45,007 nucleotides of DNA from Anaerolineae bacterium. GTDB lineage: Bacteria; Chloroflexota; Anaerolineae; Aggregatilineales; Phototrophicaceae. Made by a program: the position numbers and the translations under genes. The notes below the pieces were generated by a model. That model was not told the DNA's origin, made no database searches, and saw nothing but the letters and a program-made list of their open reading frames with translations. Shown piece by piece: positions 15,410 to 23,973 of this stretch; position 1 is the stretch's first letter; each line of letters begins with the position of its first letter. The DNA lies in the NCBI GenBank assembly GCA_023382675.1, contig JAHDWN010000021.1, positions 65,789 to 110,795 on the forward strand, given 5' to 3'.

Positions 15410-18277
15410 CTACCGTGCTCCCGCCAGCGCATCACATGCCGGGCAGCCCCCACCTGGGCGAATCATCGCAAAACCAGCCATCGGATCGGCGCCATAGACT
15501 GTGAAATCGACGTTCCAGATGATCATCAGGCGGACGCGCCCACTCTGCGAGGAGAGGGCTGCTGCTTCCGCCAGCCATGCGGCCTGCTGTGCAACCGACG
15601 TGTTCTGACCCCAGCCGAAGAAGGGATCAAGCGGCGGATAGCCTTCCGGTGTCAGGTAGCCCAATTCTGTCCAGCAGATGGGTTTCTGGCCGCCGATAAT
15701 GTTCCAGTAGGTGTCGAGCATACCGCCGAAGTAGCGAGTGTAGTAGTTATCCCGTGGGTCGCCGCCGCGCTGGCCGGGGCCAACCACGCCTTCATTGTAA
15801 TGTGCGCCAACACAGTCAACAAATTGCAGACCACCGGCGTCAACGAACTGGCGCAACCAGCTATCATCATTGACGACACGCCCAGGGAAGGCCGCTTCTG
15901 CGCCCGTCGGAGCAGGTGCCCCGCTGATGACCATCACGCCGCCATTTGCGCTCTTGATGGCCTGATAAGACTGGCGCAGTAGATCCGCATAGGCAGCGCC
16001 GCTGATCTGACCGGCAGGCCACTCGCGGTCGATATTCGGCTCGTTCCAGACTTCAATGGCATCTGGCCCCAGACCTGCAATGCCGCCGAGATAGGAGGCA
16101 AAGCCCTGAACGTAGCCCGCGCCGCCGCCTGCCAGGTCGCCCGGATTACCGACGACGCCGAGCAGAATCTTGAAGCCGCGTGAGTGGGCTGCATTGATTT
16201 GCTCTGCTGCCCCGCCTGGGCTTGCACCAGGAGTATAGCGGACCTGCACTTTCATCCAGTTCATACCAGCGCGGCGCATGGCATCGGCTGCGCCAGTGTT
16301 CGTGTTCGTCACGTGGCCGCCATATTCGAAGCTGCCAGCAACGATGCTGCCGGCGACAGGCGCGGCTGCCGGGGCAGCGGCTACTGCCTGTGGCGCGCGC
16401 GTGGCCGTCGGCGCGGGTGTCGGGGTGGGCGTCGGTGTTGGCGTGGGTGTCGGTGTCGGCGTTGCGGCAAAGACCGCGACCGCCGCTCCACCGCGAGCGG
16501 CGCTGGCACGTTCTTCGCCAACGACATCGACATTGACCGCGTAATTGCCATCTGGCGCTTCGATGGTCGCAACCAACGGCTCATTCAGACCGGTAGTGAC
16601 TTCGCCAATCGTGCCGTCAGCGCTTTCGATGCGCCAGCGCAGCGCAAATTCGGTTGCGCCGAAAGTCTCTGGCGTGCTCAGCTTGTAGTTCAAGATCGCG
16701 TCGAGGATGCCACGAGCACCGCCGTTGACGAGCAAATCTTCGAAGGCGACGCCGCTCAAGGCGAATTGTAGTGTGCGATCCATACGGAAGCGCAGGGACG
16801 ATGGCGTGCCGAGCCACATTCTTGCCACTGTTGCGCCGCTGCCGTCCAGATAATCGATATACGCCAGCGGTGTATCCGCCTCGTTGCCGGATGCGGCCTC
16901 GAAACCATCGAGCTTCGCCTGGATCAGCGTTCCCGGCAGCACCGTGCCCGCATCGGTCACATCGGTGTCGATTTCGACATCGCCCAGGGCTGAAAGCGCT
17001 TCGTCATAGCCAATTGGCGTGAAATCGCTGCCAATTTGACGAGTCGAGAGCGAGGACAGGCCGATCAGGAGCTTGTCGCGGCTGACTTCGCCCACAGCCC
17101 AGCGCAGCAGGGCGTCAGCAAAGCGTGTCTCACCCGGCACGAACGCCGACGGATCAGGCCCAAACTGGATCGTCATAAAATCGACGACCTCACCGAGGGC
17201 GCGCCAGTCATAGGCACCCGTTTCCCACGCGCCGTCTATATTTTGCGCTGCGGGGATGACCACGCCGAGTTGGGACCCGGTATTCGCCAGCCGGTTGTGC
17301 AGATCACGCATGAACTGTGTGAAATTGTCACGCTGCTCCGCCGGTACGTCGCGGTAATCGATGATGACGCCGTCATAGCCGGACGCGGCCAGACTTGCGA
17401 CCGCATTAGCATGCGCTTGAATCGCCGCTCGGTTATTCAGGATACCAACGACCGTTTGTGTGTCGAGTGCGCGTGGGTCGAGATAGTTACGGATAACCGG
17501 CATGACGAGATAACCGGCGTTCAGATCGAAGCCCGGTGCCAGGCTACCGGTCAGATTGCCATCGAGCGTCGGTTGCAATCCGCCCGGCGCGACGATGTTG
17601 GCGAGGCTCGCGACGGACTCCGGCAGCGTTTGTGTGACATCGACTGCAACCAGAACGCGCGGCTGTGATGGAGGCGCGGCCTGGAACAGCGCCACACGTT
17701 GCGGTAGTTCGCTCACACTGGCGTACATGCTATCGCCGAGCGGGCGTGCAGGAATAAATTGCCAGGTATCGGTTTGATCATTGTAGGCATACAGATCGAG
17801 CAAGTCGGTATTTGTGACGCCGGAGGGAATGCGAATGCTAAGGTTGATCGTCTCCGGTGCAGTGCCCGTCGTGTCGATAGAATAGACGCTGCTTTGCAGA
17901 GCGTGATTGGGTGGCGTGGTCGCTGAGGCCATGGCTACCCATGCGCCAGCCTCGCTCGAACCTGCGGCGAATTGTTCCATCGGGACTTCGCTGAGCAGCA
18001 CACCAAATTCCTGCCCAACATCATTCGGTTCGGCAATCACAGCCAGACTGTTCAGACCGGCAGCATTATTGTTGCTGTCGAGCATAGCATACTGCGGGCC
18101 GAAGAAACGGCTCGCAAGGTTGAACGGCGGCAGCAGCAGGCCGACTGCGACGAGGCCAGCCGCAACGATCAAAGTCGTGATGCCTGTTATCCAGCAGCCG
18201 AGTCCGCCACGTTTCTTGGGGCGTTGGCTCATCGGCGTTACCGGCTGAGTACTTTCTTTGACGAGTTGTTCGGTCAT
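15410..18277 (-). CDS. membrane-anchored GH18-like (inactive) plus GH39-like fusion (copy 2)
   Basis: This 955-residue protein has one N-terminal helix (about residues 30-50), a region of beta structure, a GH18-like barrel (about 205-480), a beta domain, a short TPTPTP linker near 610 and a C-terminal GH39-like barrel (about 645-955). In the GH18-like part the catalytic motif reads YDGVIIDYRDVP near residue 303. The usual DxxDxDxE (or GVNIDFENV of YaaH/SleL types) has lost the proton-donor Glu, which is Arg here. So this domain probably binds glycan without cutting it. The GH39-like part keeps IEVWNEPNIDREW (near 744) and CWTELGYLTPEG (near 870). The protein is a cell-surface glycan binder with a potentially active second domain (inference). 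It shares whole blocks with copy 1, pointing to duplication. Confidence 0.85.
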   Translation of the reverse strand: MTEQLVKESTQPVTPMSQRPKKRGGLGCWITGITTLIVAAGLVAVGLLLPPFNLASRFFGPQYAMLDSNNNAAGLNSLAVIAEPNDVGQEFGVLLSEVPMEQFAAGSSEAGAWVAMASATTPPNHALQSSVYSIDTTGTAPETINLSIRIPSGVTNTDLLDLYAYNDQTDTWQFIPARPLGDSMYASVSELPQRVALFQAAPPSQPRVLVAVDVTQTLPESVASLANIVAPGGLQPTLDGNLTGSLAPGFDLNAGYLVMPVIRNYLDPRALDTQTVVGILNNRAAIQAHANAVASLAASGYDGVIIDYRDVPAEQRDNFTQFMRDLHNRLANTGSQLGVVIPAAQNIDGAWETGAYDWRALGEVVDFMTIQFGPDPSAFVPGETRFADALLRWAVGEVSRDKLLIGLSSLSTRQIGSDFTPIGYDEALSALGDVEIDTDVTDAGTVLPGTLIQAKLDGFEAASGNEADTPLAYIDYLDGSGATVARMWLGTPSSLRFRMDRTLQFALSGVAFEDLLVNGGARGILDAILNYKLSTPETFGATEFALRWRIESADGTIGEVTTGLNEPLVATIEAPDGNYAVNVDVVGEERASAARGGAAVAVFAATPTPTPTPTPTPTPTPAPTATRAPQAVAAAPAAAPVAGSIVAGSFEYGGHVTNTNTGAADAMRRAGMNWMKVQVRYTPGASPGGAAEQINAAHSRGFKILLGVVGNPGDLAGGGAGYVQGFASYLGGIAGLGPDAIEVWNEPNIDREWPAGQISGAAYADLLRQSYQAIKSANGGVMVISGAPAPTGAEAAFPGRVVNDDSWLRQFVDAGGLQFVDCVGAHYNEGVVGPGQRGGDPRDNYYTRYFGGMLDTYWNIIGGQKPICWTELGYLTPEGYPPLDPFFGWGQNTSVAQQAAWLAEAAALSSQSGRVRLMIIWNVDFTVYGADPMAGFAMIRPGGGCPACDALAGAR

Positions 18278-18367
18278 ACACTAACACCTTCGATCTTCAC
18301 AACTTGAGTGCGGGTATGTTCTTCACTGATGTCGAATCAATCACGGGCATATCCGCACAAACTAGAA

Positions 18368-18404
18368 GAGCCGACCCGTACACCAGCAGGTGCGCAGGCG
18401 GCTC
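18368..18404 (-). terminator. probable terminator after GH39-like copy 1
   Basis: On the minus strand GAGCCG pairs with CGGCTC around a loop that holds a smaller CACC/GGTG hairpin, followed by TTCTAGTTT. It lies about 20 nt beyond the stop of the SH3b-GH39-like gene. The U-run is interrupted, so termination may be partial. Confidence 0.5.
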
Positions 18405-18425
18405 CTAGCTCGAATAGACTCCAGA

Positions 18426-19799
18426 CTAGCTGCCGAGGGCGGCACAGGCCGGGCATGAACCGTCTGGACGGATGATGGCGTAACCAGCCATTGGGTCATC
18501 ATCATAGTTCGTGAAATTCACGTTCCAGATAATCAGAATGCGGACACGCCCACTGCGCGCCGCCATCGAAACGACTTGATCGAGCCACGCGGCCTGCTGA
18601 GCGACCGTGACATTTTCCGCCCAGCCAAATGCACCGGGTAGAGGTGGTAAACCCTCTGGCGTCAGGTAGCCCAATTCAGTAAAGCAGAGTGGTCGCGCAT
18701 TGCCGAAGGCGCGGAGGTAGGTGTTGACCATCGACTGGTAGTAGCGTGTGTAATGGCTGCTGTTGCCGCGCGGATCGCCGCTGGTTGCCGTCGGTGGGAC
18801 GATGCCTTCGTTGTAGTGGATGCCGAGACAATCCATGTAGCGGCTCGCGCCCGCGGCTGCCATACCCTGCACATAGGTGTTATCGTCACAGCCTGCGCCG
18901 GAGCACCCGCCGAAGAAACCTGTTGGGGCGGGGGCACCGCTGATGACGATAGTGTTTGGATTAGCGGATTTGATCGCGTTATAGGCTTGCGCTAAGAGCT
19001 GCGTATAGCGTGCCGGATCGATGCTGCCAGCCGGCCACTCGCGGTCGATATTCGGCTCATTCCAGACCTCAATGGCATCCGCGCCCAGAGCGGCCACTCC
19101 GGCCACGAACCCGGCATAATCTTCAAAGTAGCCCGGTTGGTTGATGAAGTCCTTGTTGGCACCCACGACACCGACCATGATGCGGAAGCCGAAGCTCTTC
19201 GCTTCATTGATCAATCCGGCAACGTCAGCCGGACTCTGTCCAGGGCTGTGGCGTACCTGTTTCTTCACCCACGTCATGCCTGCCTGATGCATGGCATTGA
19301 TGCTGTGCTCGTCATAGCCCGCGATGTGCCCACCCAGGCTGAAACCACGCGGCGGTGGCGCAGCATTCACGACCGGCGCAGGTGGCGCGGCGGGTGCGGC
19401 CTCGTTGCTTGATGCCGGGTTTTCAGCCGGCTGCTCAGCCGCTGGCGCGGGCGCAGCACCTGCGGGTGCCGGCAAGGTAAAAGGCGCGTCCACCCAGAGA
19501 CGAGGGAGCGCTTCAATCTGCTCAGGTGCGGCACCGATAGCAGTCTCGATCAACCAGCCGACTGTGCCATCAGGAACGATGCCGCGCACCCATCCACCAC
19601 CCGGTGCTTGCGCATCGACATTGATTGGTGTGCCTGCCTCGATATAGCCCAAAACCCGCCATTCTGTGCCGGGACCTGTACGAAAAGCTGCACGTGAAGT
19701 GATCGTTGTTATTAATCCATCAGATTGTGCATACAATGGAGTGAGGGCTAACAGGAGAAGCAGGGTTAACAATCCACCCAGGCGTGCTTTCAAGGGCAT
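18426..19799 (-). CDS. secreted SH3b plus GH39-like protein (copy 1)
   Basis: This 457-residue protein has a clear signal peptide (LGGLLTLLLLLALTPLYAQ), then a bacterial SH3 (SH3b) domain at about residues 28-90 (AAFRTGPGTEWRVLGYIEAG, GGGWVRGI, GTVGWL), a Pro/Ala linker, and a GH39-like TIM-barrel. Catalytic Glu residues are seen in IEVWNEPNIDREW (near 246) and LCFTELGYLTPEG (near 374). SH3b domains commonly bind cell-wall peptide, so this protein may be held at the envelope. The ATG at 19799 is preferred to a start 117 nt upstream, since it puts the signal peptide at the very N-terminus. The C-terminus (RPDGSCPACAAL) closely matches copy 2 (RPGGGCPACDAL). It is first in the leftward block. 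Confidence 0.86.
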   Translation of the reverse strand: MPLKARLGGLLTLLLLLALTPLYAQSDGLITTITSRAAFRTGPGTEWRVLGYIEAGTPINVDAQAPGGGWVRGIVPDGTVGWLIETAIGAAPEQIEALPRLWVDAPFTLPAPAGAAPAPAAEQPAENPASSNEAAPAAPPAPVVNAAPPPRGFSLGGHIAGYDEHSINAMHQAGMTWVKKQVRHSPGQSPADVAGLINEAKSFGFRIMVGVVGANKDFINQPGYFEDYAGFVAGVAALGADAIEVWNEPNIDREWPAGSIDPARYTQLLAQAYNAIKSANPNTIVISGAPAPTGFFGGCSGAGCDDNTYVQGMAAAGASRYMDCLGIHYNEGIVPPTATSGDPRGNSSHYTRYYQSMVNTYLRAFGNARPLCFTELGYLTPEGLPPLPGAFGWAENVTVAQQAAWLDQVVSMAARSGRVRILIIWNVNFTNYDDDPMAGYAIIRPDGSCPACAALGS

Positions 19800-19983
19800 C
19801 GCTCTTTCTCTATAGTGACTTTCCTGGTGCAACATCCCGGCATAGATGTCAGGGAATGATGCACTTTCAGGTACGAAATCGGGCGGCATTGTAGCAAAGC
19901 GGTCTGCGTTTGGCAACAGTGCCCGTGGGGCCGTCCTGAGCCACGAGGCTCATCGTATGCAAGAAATGGAGCAGTGAAACATC

Positions 19984-20955
19984 ATGATTGACTCCGGAAT
20001 TGGCGAGTTTGTTCAGCAGCTTCCCAGTGCGTTCATCGTCATTTTTTGTGGCTCTGGGCTTGCGCTCATAGCAGCGGTGGTTTTGATCGTGAATGCACGA
20101 GTCCGCCGTGCGAATGCGGCCAATACAACATCACCTTCTTCTTTCGCCGCTCCGGTAGCGCCGGTGATGAATGCCTTTAGCACATCCGAGATGCCGGATC
20201 TGGATTCTTTGCTTCGCAGCGAAGCAGGCTCTGCGCCAGTTCGTTCCGTCAAAACGGGGACGTACAGTGTCGTACTCGACGATGACGCGGCGGCTGAAGC
20301 GGTAGAAGTGCTAACGGTAATGCGCGATGTCGCAGGCGGTGGCTTGATTGTTCAACTCGGCGACAAGACCCGGCGCATCTCAAAGAACATGGAAGATGCT
20401 GAGTTTCGGCAGAAGCTGACCGCTATTCTCAAAGAAATTGCCGGGACTATGGGGGCTCCTGCTTCGGCGCCCACCGCGAACGCCGCGAAGCCGCAGCCAC
20501 AGATGCCAGTGGCTGCCGAGTCCGTCCCTGTGGCGGCGGAAACAATTGCTGCTCCTGCCGAGCCAAAGCCTGAACCGGCAGTCGTAAGCGAGCAGAATGT
20601 TTCTGATTCTGCGCCTCGGCTCACTGCTGCCCCGCGTGCGCGCAGCGCATCTTTTGATTTGCCTACGTACACCCTGGATACACCGACCCCTAACAGCCGC
20701 AGAGATCTTAAGCGGGCAATCGAGCAGCCGGTGCCGGAACTCGACATTGCCGGGCGCATTGAATCATTTTTGCAGCACAAATTGGCGACGACAGATACAT
20801 TCTCAGGCCATGTTCTGCACATCCTGCCAGCGGACGACGGCATCCGTATCCAGGTTGACGACGTTTTTTACGACGCTGTCAGCGATGTCCAGGATGCAGC
20901 GGTACGCACCTTTCTTCAACAGACGATCCAGGAATGGCAAGATCGCCAGTCATGA
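19984..20955 (+). CDS. membrane-anchored protein of unknown function
   Basis: This 323-residue protein has one N-terminal helix (residues 16-37, AFIVIFCGSGLALIAAVVLI), then a small folded segment (about 85-150, with TYSVVLDDDAAAEAVEVL and LIVQLGDKTRRI), a Pro/Ala/Glu-rich disordered stretch, and a C-terminal alpha/beta segment (about 250-323, ILPADDGIRIQVDDVFYDAV). There is no enzyme motif. The pattern suggests a cytoplasmic protein tethered to the membrane. TGGAG lies 12 nt before the ATG, a rather long gap. It is divergent from the GH39-like block and followed by a hairpin terminator. I do not recognise the family. Confidence 0.72.
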   Translation: MIDSGIGEFVQQLPSAFIVIFCGSGLALIAAVVLIVNARVRRANAANTTSPSSFAAPVAPVMNAFSTSEMPDLDSLLRSEAGSAPVRSVKTGTYSVVLDDDAAAEAVEVLTVMRDVAGGGLIVQLGDKTRRISKNMEDAEFRQKLTAILKEIAGTMGAPASAPTANAAKPQPQMPVAAESVPVAAETIAAPAEPKPEPAVVSEQNVSDSAPRLTAAPRARSASFDLPTYTLDTPTPNSRRDLKRAIEQPVPELDIAGRIESFLQHKLATTDTFSGHVLHILPADDGIRIQVDDVFYDAVSDVQDAAVRTFLQQTIQEWQDRQS

Positions 20956-21360
20956 GGGTGTTCCTCTGTGATGTTCGTAGGCAAGCAGCAAAACGCCGAT
21001 TATGACCGTTGTATTGGATTGTGATCTGGTACTATAGAGTCACGGTGTGTCAGTTCATCAGCAAGTCGATAAGCCGCCGACTTGCTGATTTTGATTCGAT
21101 CATGACCTTTCCAAGACAATGGTACTGCGTATTATTCTCCCTGGCCGGGGAAATCAACAGATGATGAAGCCCCGGACACGGTAGGTGAATGTCCTTGAGA
21201 ATCGATCTCGGTTTATACTGAGAAAGGAAGTGATGAGTGCCGGTGGATGCGTTTTTAGCTGAACGCTCGGCTAAACATCCATCGGAACTTTCTTGCTTGC
21301 AGTTAGATATTAGAATAAGCGAATTTCGTCGAGTGACCAGACTATAAAGGCACTTCGCAG
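20956..21360. other. 405-nt non-coding gap with a run of hairpins
   Basis: No reading frame here has a credible start and ribosome site. After the terminator-like stem at 21057-21092 come several further inverted repeats. CCGGGG/CCCCGG and GGACA/TGTCC lie between 21140 and 21205, and TCTCGG/CTGAGA near 21208-21225. A long compound hairpin spans 21240-21285, whose outer 10-bp arm (CCGGTGGATG with CATCCATCGG, one G-U) encloses TTTAGC/GCTAAA. The stretch could be a structured leader of the nitroreductase gene or an independent small RNA (inference). Confidence 0.4.
21057..21092 (+). terminator. probable intrinsic terminator
   Basis: ATCAGCAAGTCG and CGACTTGCTGAT form a perfect 12-bp stem around a 9-nt loop; a T4 run starts at the last base of the stem. 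It lies about 100 nt beyond the stop of the membrane-anchored protein gene. The U-run is short, so strength is uncertain. The perfect palindrome could also be a protein-binding site. Confidence 0.55.
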
Positions 21361-21963
21361 ATGACAGGTGAGAAATCCGGTTTGGTGCCCTATCCACGCG
21401 GAATAATGCGCGTGTTTCTTCGCCTACCCAACTGGCTCTACCGCATGGGGCTGGGCGCGCTGCTCGATCCATTTCACATTATGATCTTGACTACGCGCGG
21501 ACGGCACAGCGGAAAAGCGCGGTTTACGCCAATCGAGTATCGTCGTCATGGCAGCAAGCATTACGTGATTTCCGTTTGGGGTGAGCTTCCACATTGGGTG
21601 CAGAACTTGCAAGCGGAGCCGATGGTGACATTTTCTCAAGGCCGCCATTCCTTTCGGGCGCGGGCCGCAATCGTCAAGAATGATGCGGAAGTTCTGCTCG
21701 CGCTGCACCTTTTTCGACGCCCGAATCCTTTTATTTATGACGCTATTCTCGCGCGCGTTGGCAATATCGAGACGCTCGACTTGCGCAAATTGCCCGATCT
21801 CACCCGTCAGTATACGGTGGTGCGTTTCGATTTCGAGCAGGGCGAACCCACGTTGCCTGCGCCGTCCCAGGATTGGCGGTGGATGCCCCTGGTGGGAACA
21901 GCGGCGCTCTTCGCGATCACTGTCATTCTTGCACGTCGCAATCTGGGTATACACGAGCAGTAA
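21361..21963 (+). CDS. Ddn-like (DUF385) nitroreductase family protein with C-terminal helix
   Basis: This 200-residue protein belongs to the split beta-barrel family that includes the deazaflavin (F420)-dependent nitroreductase Ddn. Family marks are FHIMILTTRGRHSGKARFTP (compare LTTxGRxSGxxRxTP) and YVISVWGELPHWVQNLQAEP (compare the GxxxxPxWxxNLxAxP block). It likely reduces quinones or similar compounds with F420H2 or a flavin. A C-terminal membrane helix (residues 175-192, MPLVGTAALFAITVILA) is unusual and would tether it to the membrane, fitting a quinone substrate. It starts directly after a structured non-coding region, and no strong ribosome site is seen before the ATG. The TPR gene follows after 4 nt. 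Confidence 0.82.
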   Translation: MTGEKSGLVPYPRGIMRVFLRLPNWLYRMGLGALLDPFHIMILTTRGRHSGKARFTPIEYRRHGSKHYVISVWGELPHWVQNLQAEPMVTFSQGRHSFRARAAIVKNDAEVLLALHLFRRPNPFIYDAILARVGNIETLDLRKLPDLTRQYTVVRFDFEQGEPTLPAPSQDWRWMPLVGTAALFAITVILARRNLGIHEQ

Positions 21964-21967
21964 ACCT

Positions 21968-22915
21968 ATGACTGAGCACGCAAGACTGTTGAGACAGGTC
22001 AGACAGGCGCTTCTACAAGATGATTATGCGTCTGCGCTTGATGCTCTGTCGATCCTCGTTAAGGAGGCGCGCGCGGCGGAAGATCATGCAGCAATGGCAC
22101 GCCATCATGGTAATCTGGCGCTCGTCTATCACCGCCTTGGGCAGCCTGACGCAGCGATAGAGCATTTTTCCCTGGCCCTGGAGAGCGCACGTACCATTGG
22201 CGACCCGGCCATGCAAAGCGGCATTCTCGGTAATGCGGGAAATGTTCTGCGCGAAATGGGCCGGACGGAAGACGCAATTGCCTATCTAGAGACCGCGCTG
22301 GCACTCGCGGTTGATGCTGGCGACGAACGTGGGCGAGGCATCTGGTTCAGTAACCTGGCGCTGATTTACGATGATGTAGGGGAGTTTTCTTTCAGCATTC
22401 CGCTGCACGAACAATCGATCATTGTCGCTCGTAAAATGCGAGATTTACGCGGTCTGGCTGCGCGTTTAGGTAATCTTGCGCGGAGTTATGTGGCGAGTGG
22501 CGATCACCCTTCGGCGCTTCTGCATCTACAGGAAGCGGTCATGTTGGATCGCGATCTTGATGACAAGCCAGGGTTAGCACAACATCTCGCGACGATTGGC
22601 AGTCTCTACGTGACTCTGGCGGAGCGTACCAGCACGCGAGTGGGAATGCAGTATTGTTTCGAACGCGCACTTGACCACCTGCGCCAGAGTCTGAGCGTGG
22701 CGCACGAAATCGGCGATGCGCTCATGCAGGCGGACTTGCTGCGCATCATGGGAACCATCTTTTATCAATCGGGCGACTACGACCAGGCGATCAATCACCT
22801 GGATACTGCTTACCAGATGTTCAAAGGACTGAACTACGAGTCGCCCCTGGCAGAGCTAGAGAAAGCAGTGGCGCAAGCGCAGGCGGCCCGTCAGTTGCAA
22901 GCAATAGGCTCGTAA
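21968..22915 (+). CDS. TPR-repeat protein
   Basis: This 315-residue soluble protein is made of about six tetratricopeptide repeats. Clear units are ARHHGNLALVYHRLGQPDAA, ILGNAGNVLREMGRTEDAIA, FSNLALIYDDVGEF, RLGNLARSYVASGDHPSALL and LRIMGTIFYQSGDYDQAINH, each with the G/A/Y spacing of TPR helices. The arrangement resembles LGN/GPSM-type TPR proteins used as scaffolds. The start at ATG 21968 comes 4 nt after the stop of the nitroreductase gene. A longer frame reading back through that gene is rejected. It forms a unit with the SHOCT and membrane protein genes that follow. The partner is unknown. Confidence 0.85.
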   Translation: MTEHARLLRQVRQALLQDDYASALDALSILVKEARAAEDHAAMARHHGNLALVYHRLGQPDAAIEHFSLALESARTIGDPAMQSGILGNAGNVLREMGRTEDAIAYLETALALAVDAGDERGRGIWFSNLALIYDDVGEFSFSIPLHEQSIIVARKMRDLRGLAARLGNLARSYVASGDHPSALLHLQEAVMLDRDLDDKPGLAQHLATIGSLYVTLAERTSTRVGMQYCFERALDHLRQSLSVAHEIGDALMQADLLRIMGTIFYQSGDYDQAINHLDTAYQMFKGLNYESPLAELEKAVAQAQAARQLQAIGS

Positions 22916-22931
22916 TTCCGGAGAGAAGTGG

Positions 22932-23276
22932 ATGGATGCCAGCGATGTCAACGCAGGATTTCTTATCTCCCAGCTTTTGAACATTGTCTTGCTCGCACTT
23001 CTGATCGCTGTGCCGGTTGTCATCGGGTTCCGGTTACTACGCCAGAAAGGACGACAATCGCCGCTGGAAATTCTCAAGGAGCGGCTGGCGCGCGGCGAGA
23101 TTCAGGAGGCCGAATACGCGCGTCTCCGCGCTTTGCTGCGCGATGAGACATTGGAGCAAGCCCCACATCCTGACGAGACTGTTGACTCAAGCCAATCCTT
23201 CGCCGCTGATGGGGATACGCTCGATGCAGATACTTTCGATGATTTCCGGCGGCTTCGGCGCAATCGACCGAAGTAA
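22932..23276 (+). CDS. small SHOCT-domain membrane protein
   Basis: This 114-residue protein has one N-terminal helix (residues 10-33, FLISQLLNIVLLALLIAVPV) and then a SHOCT motif at about residues 43-69 (PLEILKERLARGEIQEAEYA). SHOCT segments are short helical hairpins often found at the ends of membrane or stress proteins. The tail is acidic, ending RRLRRNRPK. GGAGAG sits 6-7 nt before the ATG. It is co-directional with the TPR gene (16 nt gap). Confidence 0.75.
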   Translation: MDASDVNAGFLISQLLNIVLLALLIAVPVVIGFRLLRQKGRQSPLEILKERLARGEIQEAEYARLRALLRDETLEQAPHPDETVDSSQSFAADGDTLDADTFDDFRRLRRNRPK

Positions 23277-23296
23277 GAGACGGTGATTGATTATTC

Positions 23297-23947
23297 ATGG
23301 CTGGCCTCAGGTTCATCTGGTCTCGACTCTGGCGTGTTCATCCTTTAATGACCATTGCGGTGAGTGCTTCGCCTTCCGATTGCATGGTAACCCTCGTTAC
23401 GGCGTCGCGCCCCAGTCAGGCGCGGTTGCATTTGCGCAATCTTTTCGCCAGTGGCCGTCGCTATTACTTGCATCCTCAGAAGGATGGGTTTGTCTTACAG
23501 AGCGACGCTGTAACCTTATGGAATCGCCGCCGCCGCACCCGGCGTTCGGCCAGGCTCGCCGGTGCCCTTACTGACTTGGGTTCAATAACGACCGTGCGCC
23601 TGGATGCGCAGTTACGAGCGTCACACGCTCTGATGGCAATGTTACTGCCTGCATGGATGGCTGGCCTGGTGGTTTACGCGCCATGGCATCCATATGTGAT
23701 CGCAACGGTCGTCATCGCTTTGTTCTTGCTTGCTGGCATGTGGCTGCGTCTGGATGCGGCGTTACAGGCACACGACATGATTTATTTCGTGCGTAAAGCA
23801 CTCGAAGATTTGCCTGCTGGCGAAATTGCCGCCCTGGCACAGCAAACCGACGACGTAATCACGCCACGCGAGCGTGAATTCCGCGTGGAATGGGATCGCT
23901 TCTACGACGAAATGCGGGCAGCAGCGACCAGCGATAGCGCCGGATAA
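23297..23947 (+). CDS. membrane protein of unknown function
   Basis: This 216-residue protein begins with a soluble beta-rich region (residues 1-105, with YYLHPQKDGFVLQS and TLWNRRRRTRRSARLAG) and then two adjacent helices (about 110-127 and 131-150, ALMAMLLPAWMAGLVVY and VIATVVIALFLLAGMWL). A cytoplasmic acidic tail follows (RVEWDRFYDEMRAAA). It is the last gene of the rightward run and converges on ald, with 26 nt between stops and no clear terminator. The family is not recognised. Confidence 0.68.
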   Translation: MAGLRFIWSRLWRVHPLMTIAVSASPSDCMVTLVTASRPSQARLHLRNLFASGRRYYLHPQKDGFVLQSDAVTLWNRRRRTRRSARLAGALTDLGSITTVRLDAQLRASHALMAMLLPAWMAGLVVYAPWHPYVIATVVIALFLLAGMWLRLDAALQAHDMIYFVRKALEDLPAGEIAALAQQTDDVITPREREFRVEWDRFYDEMRAAATSDSAG

Positions 23948-23973
23948 TTGAATTGTCAGCGGTCACGCGGAAG

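Noticed and set aside
21680-21967. Upstream extension of the TPR gene inside the nitroreductase gene
   Set aside because: The TPR repeats start right after ATG 21968, and the extension only reads the nitroreductase gene in another frame.
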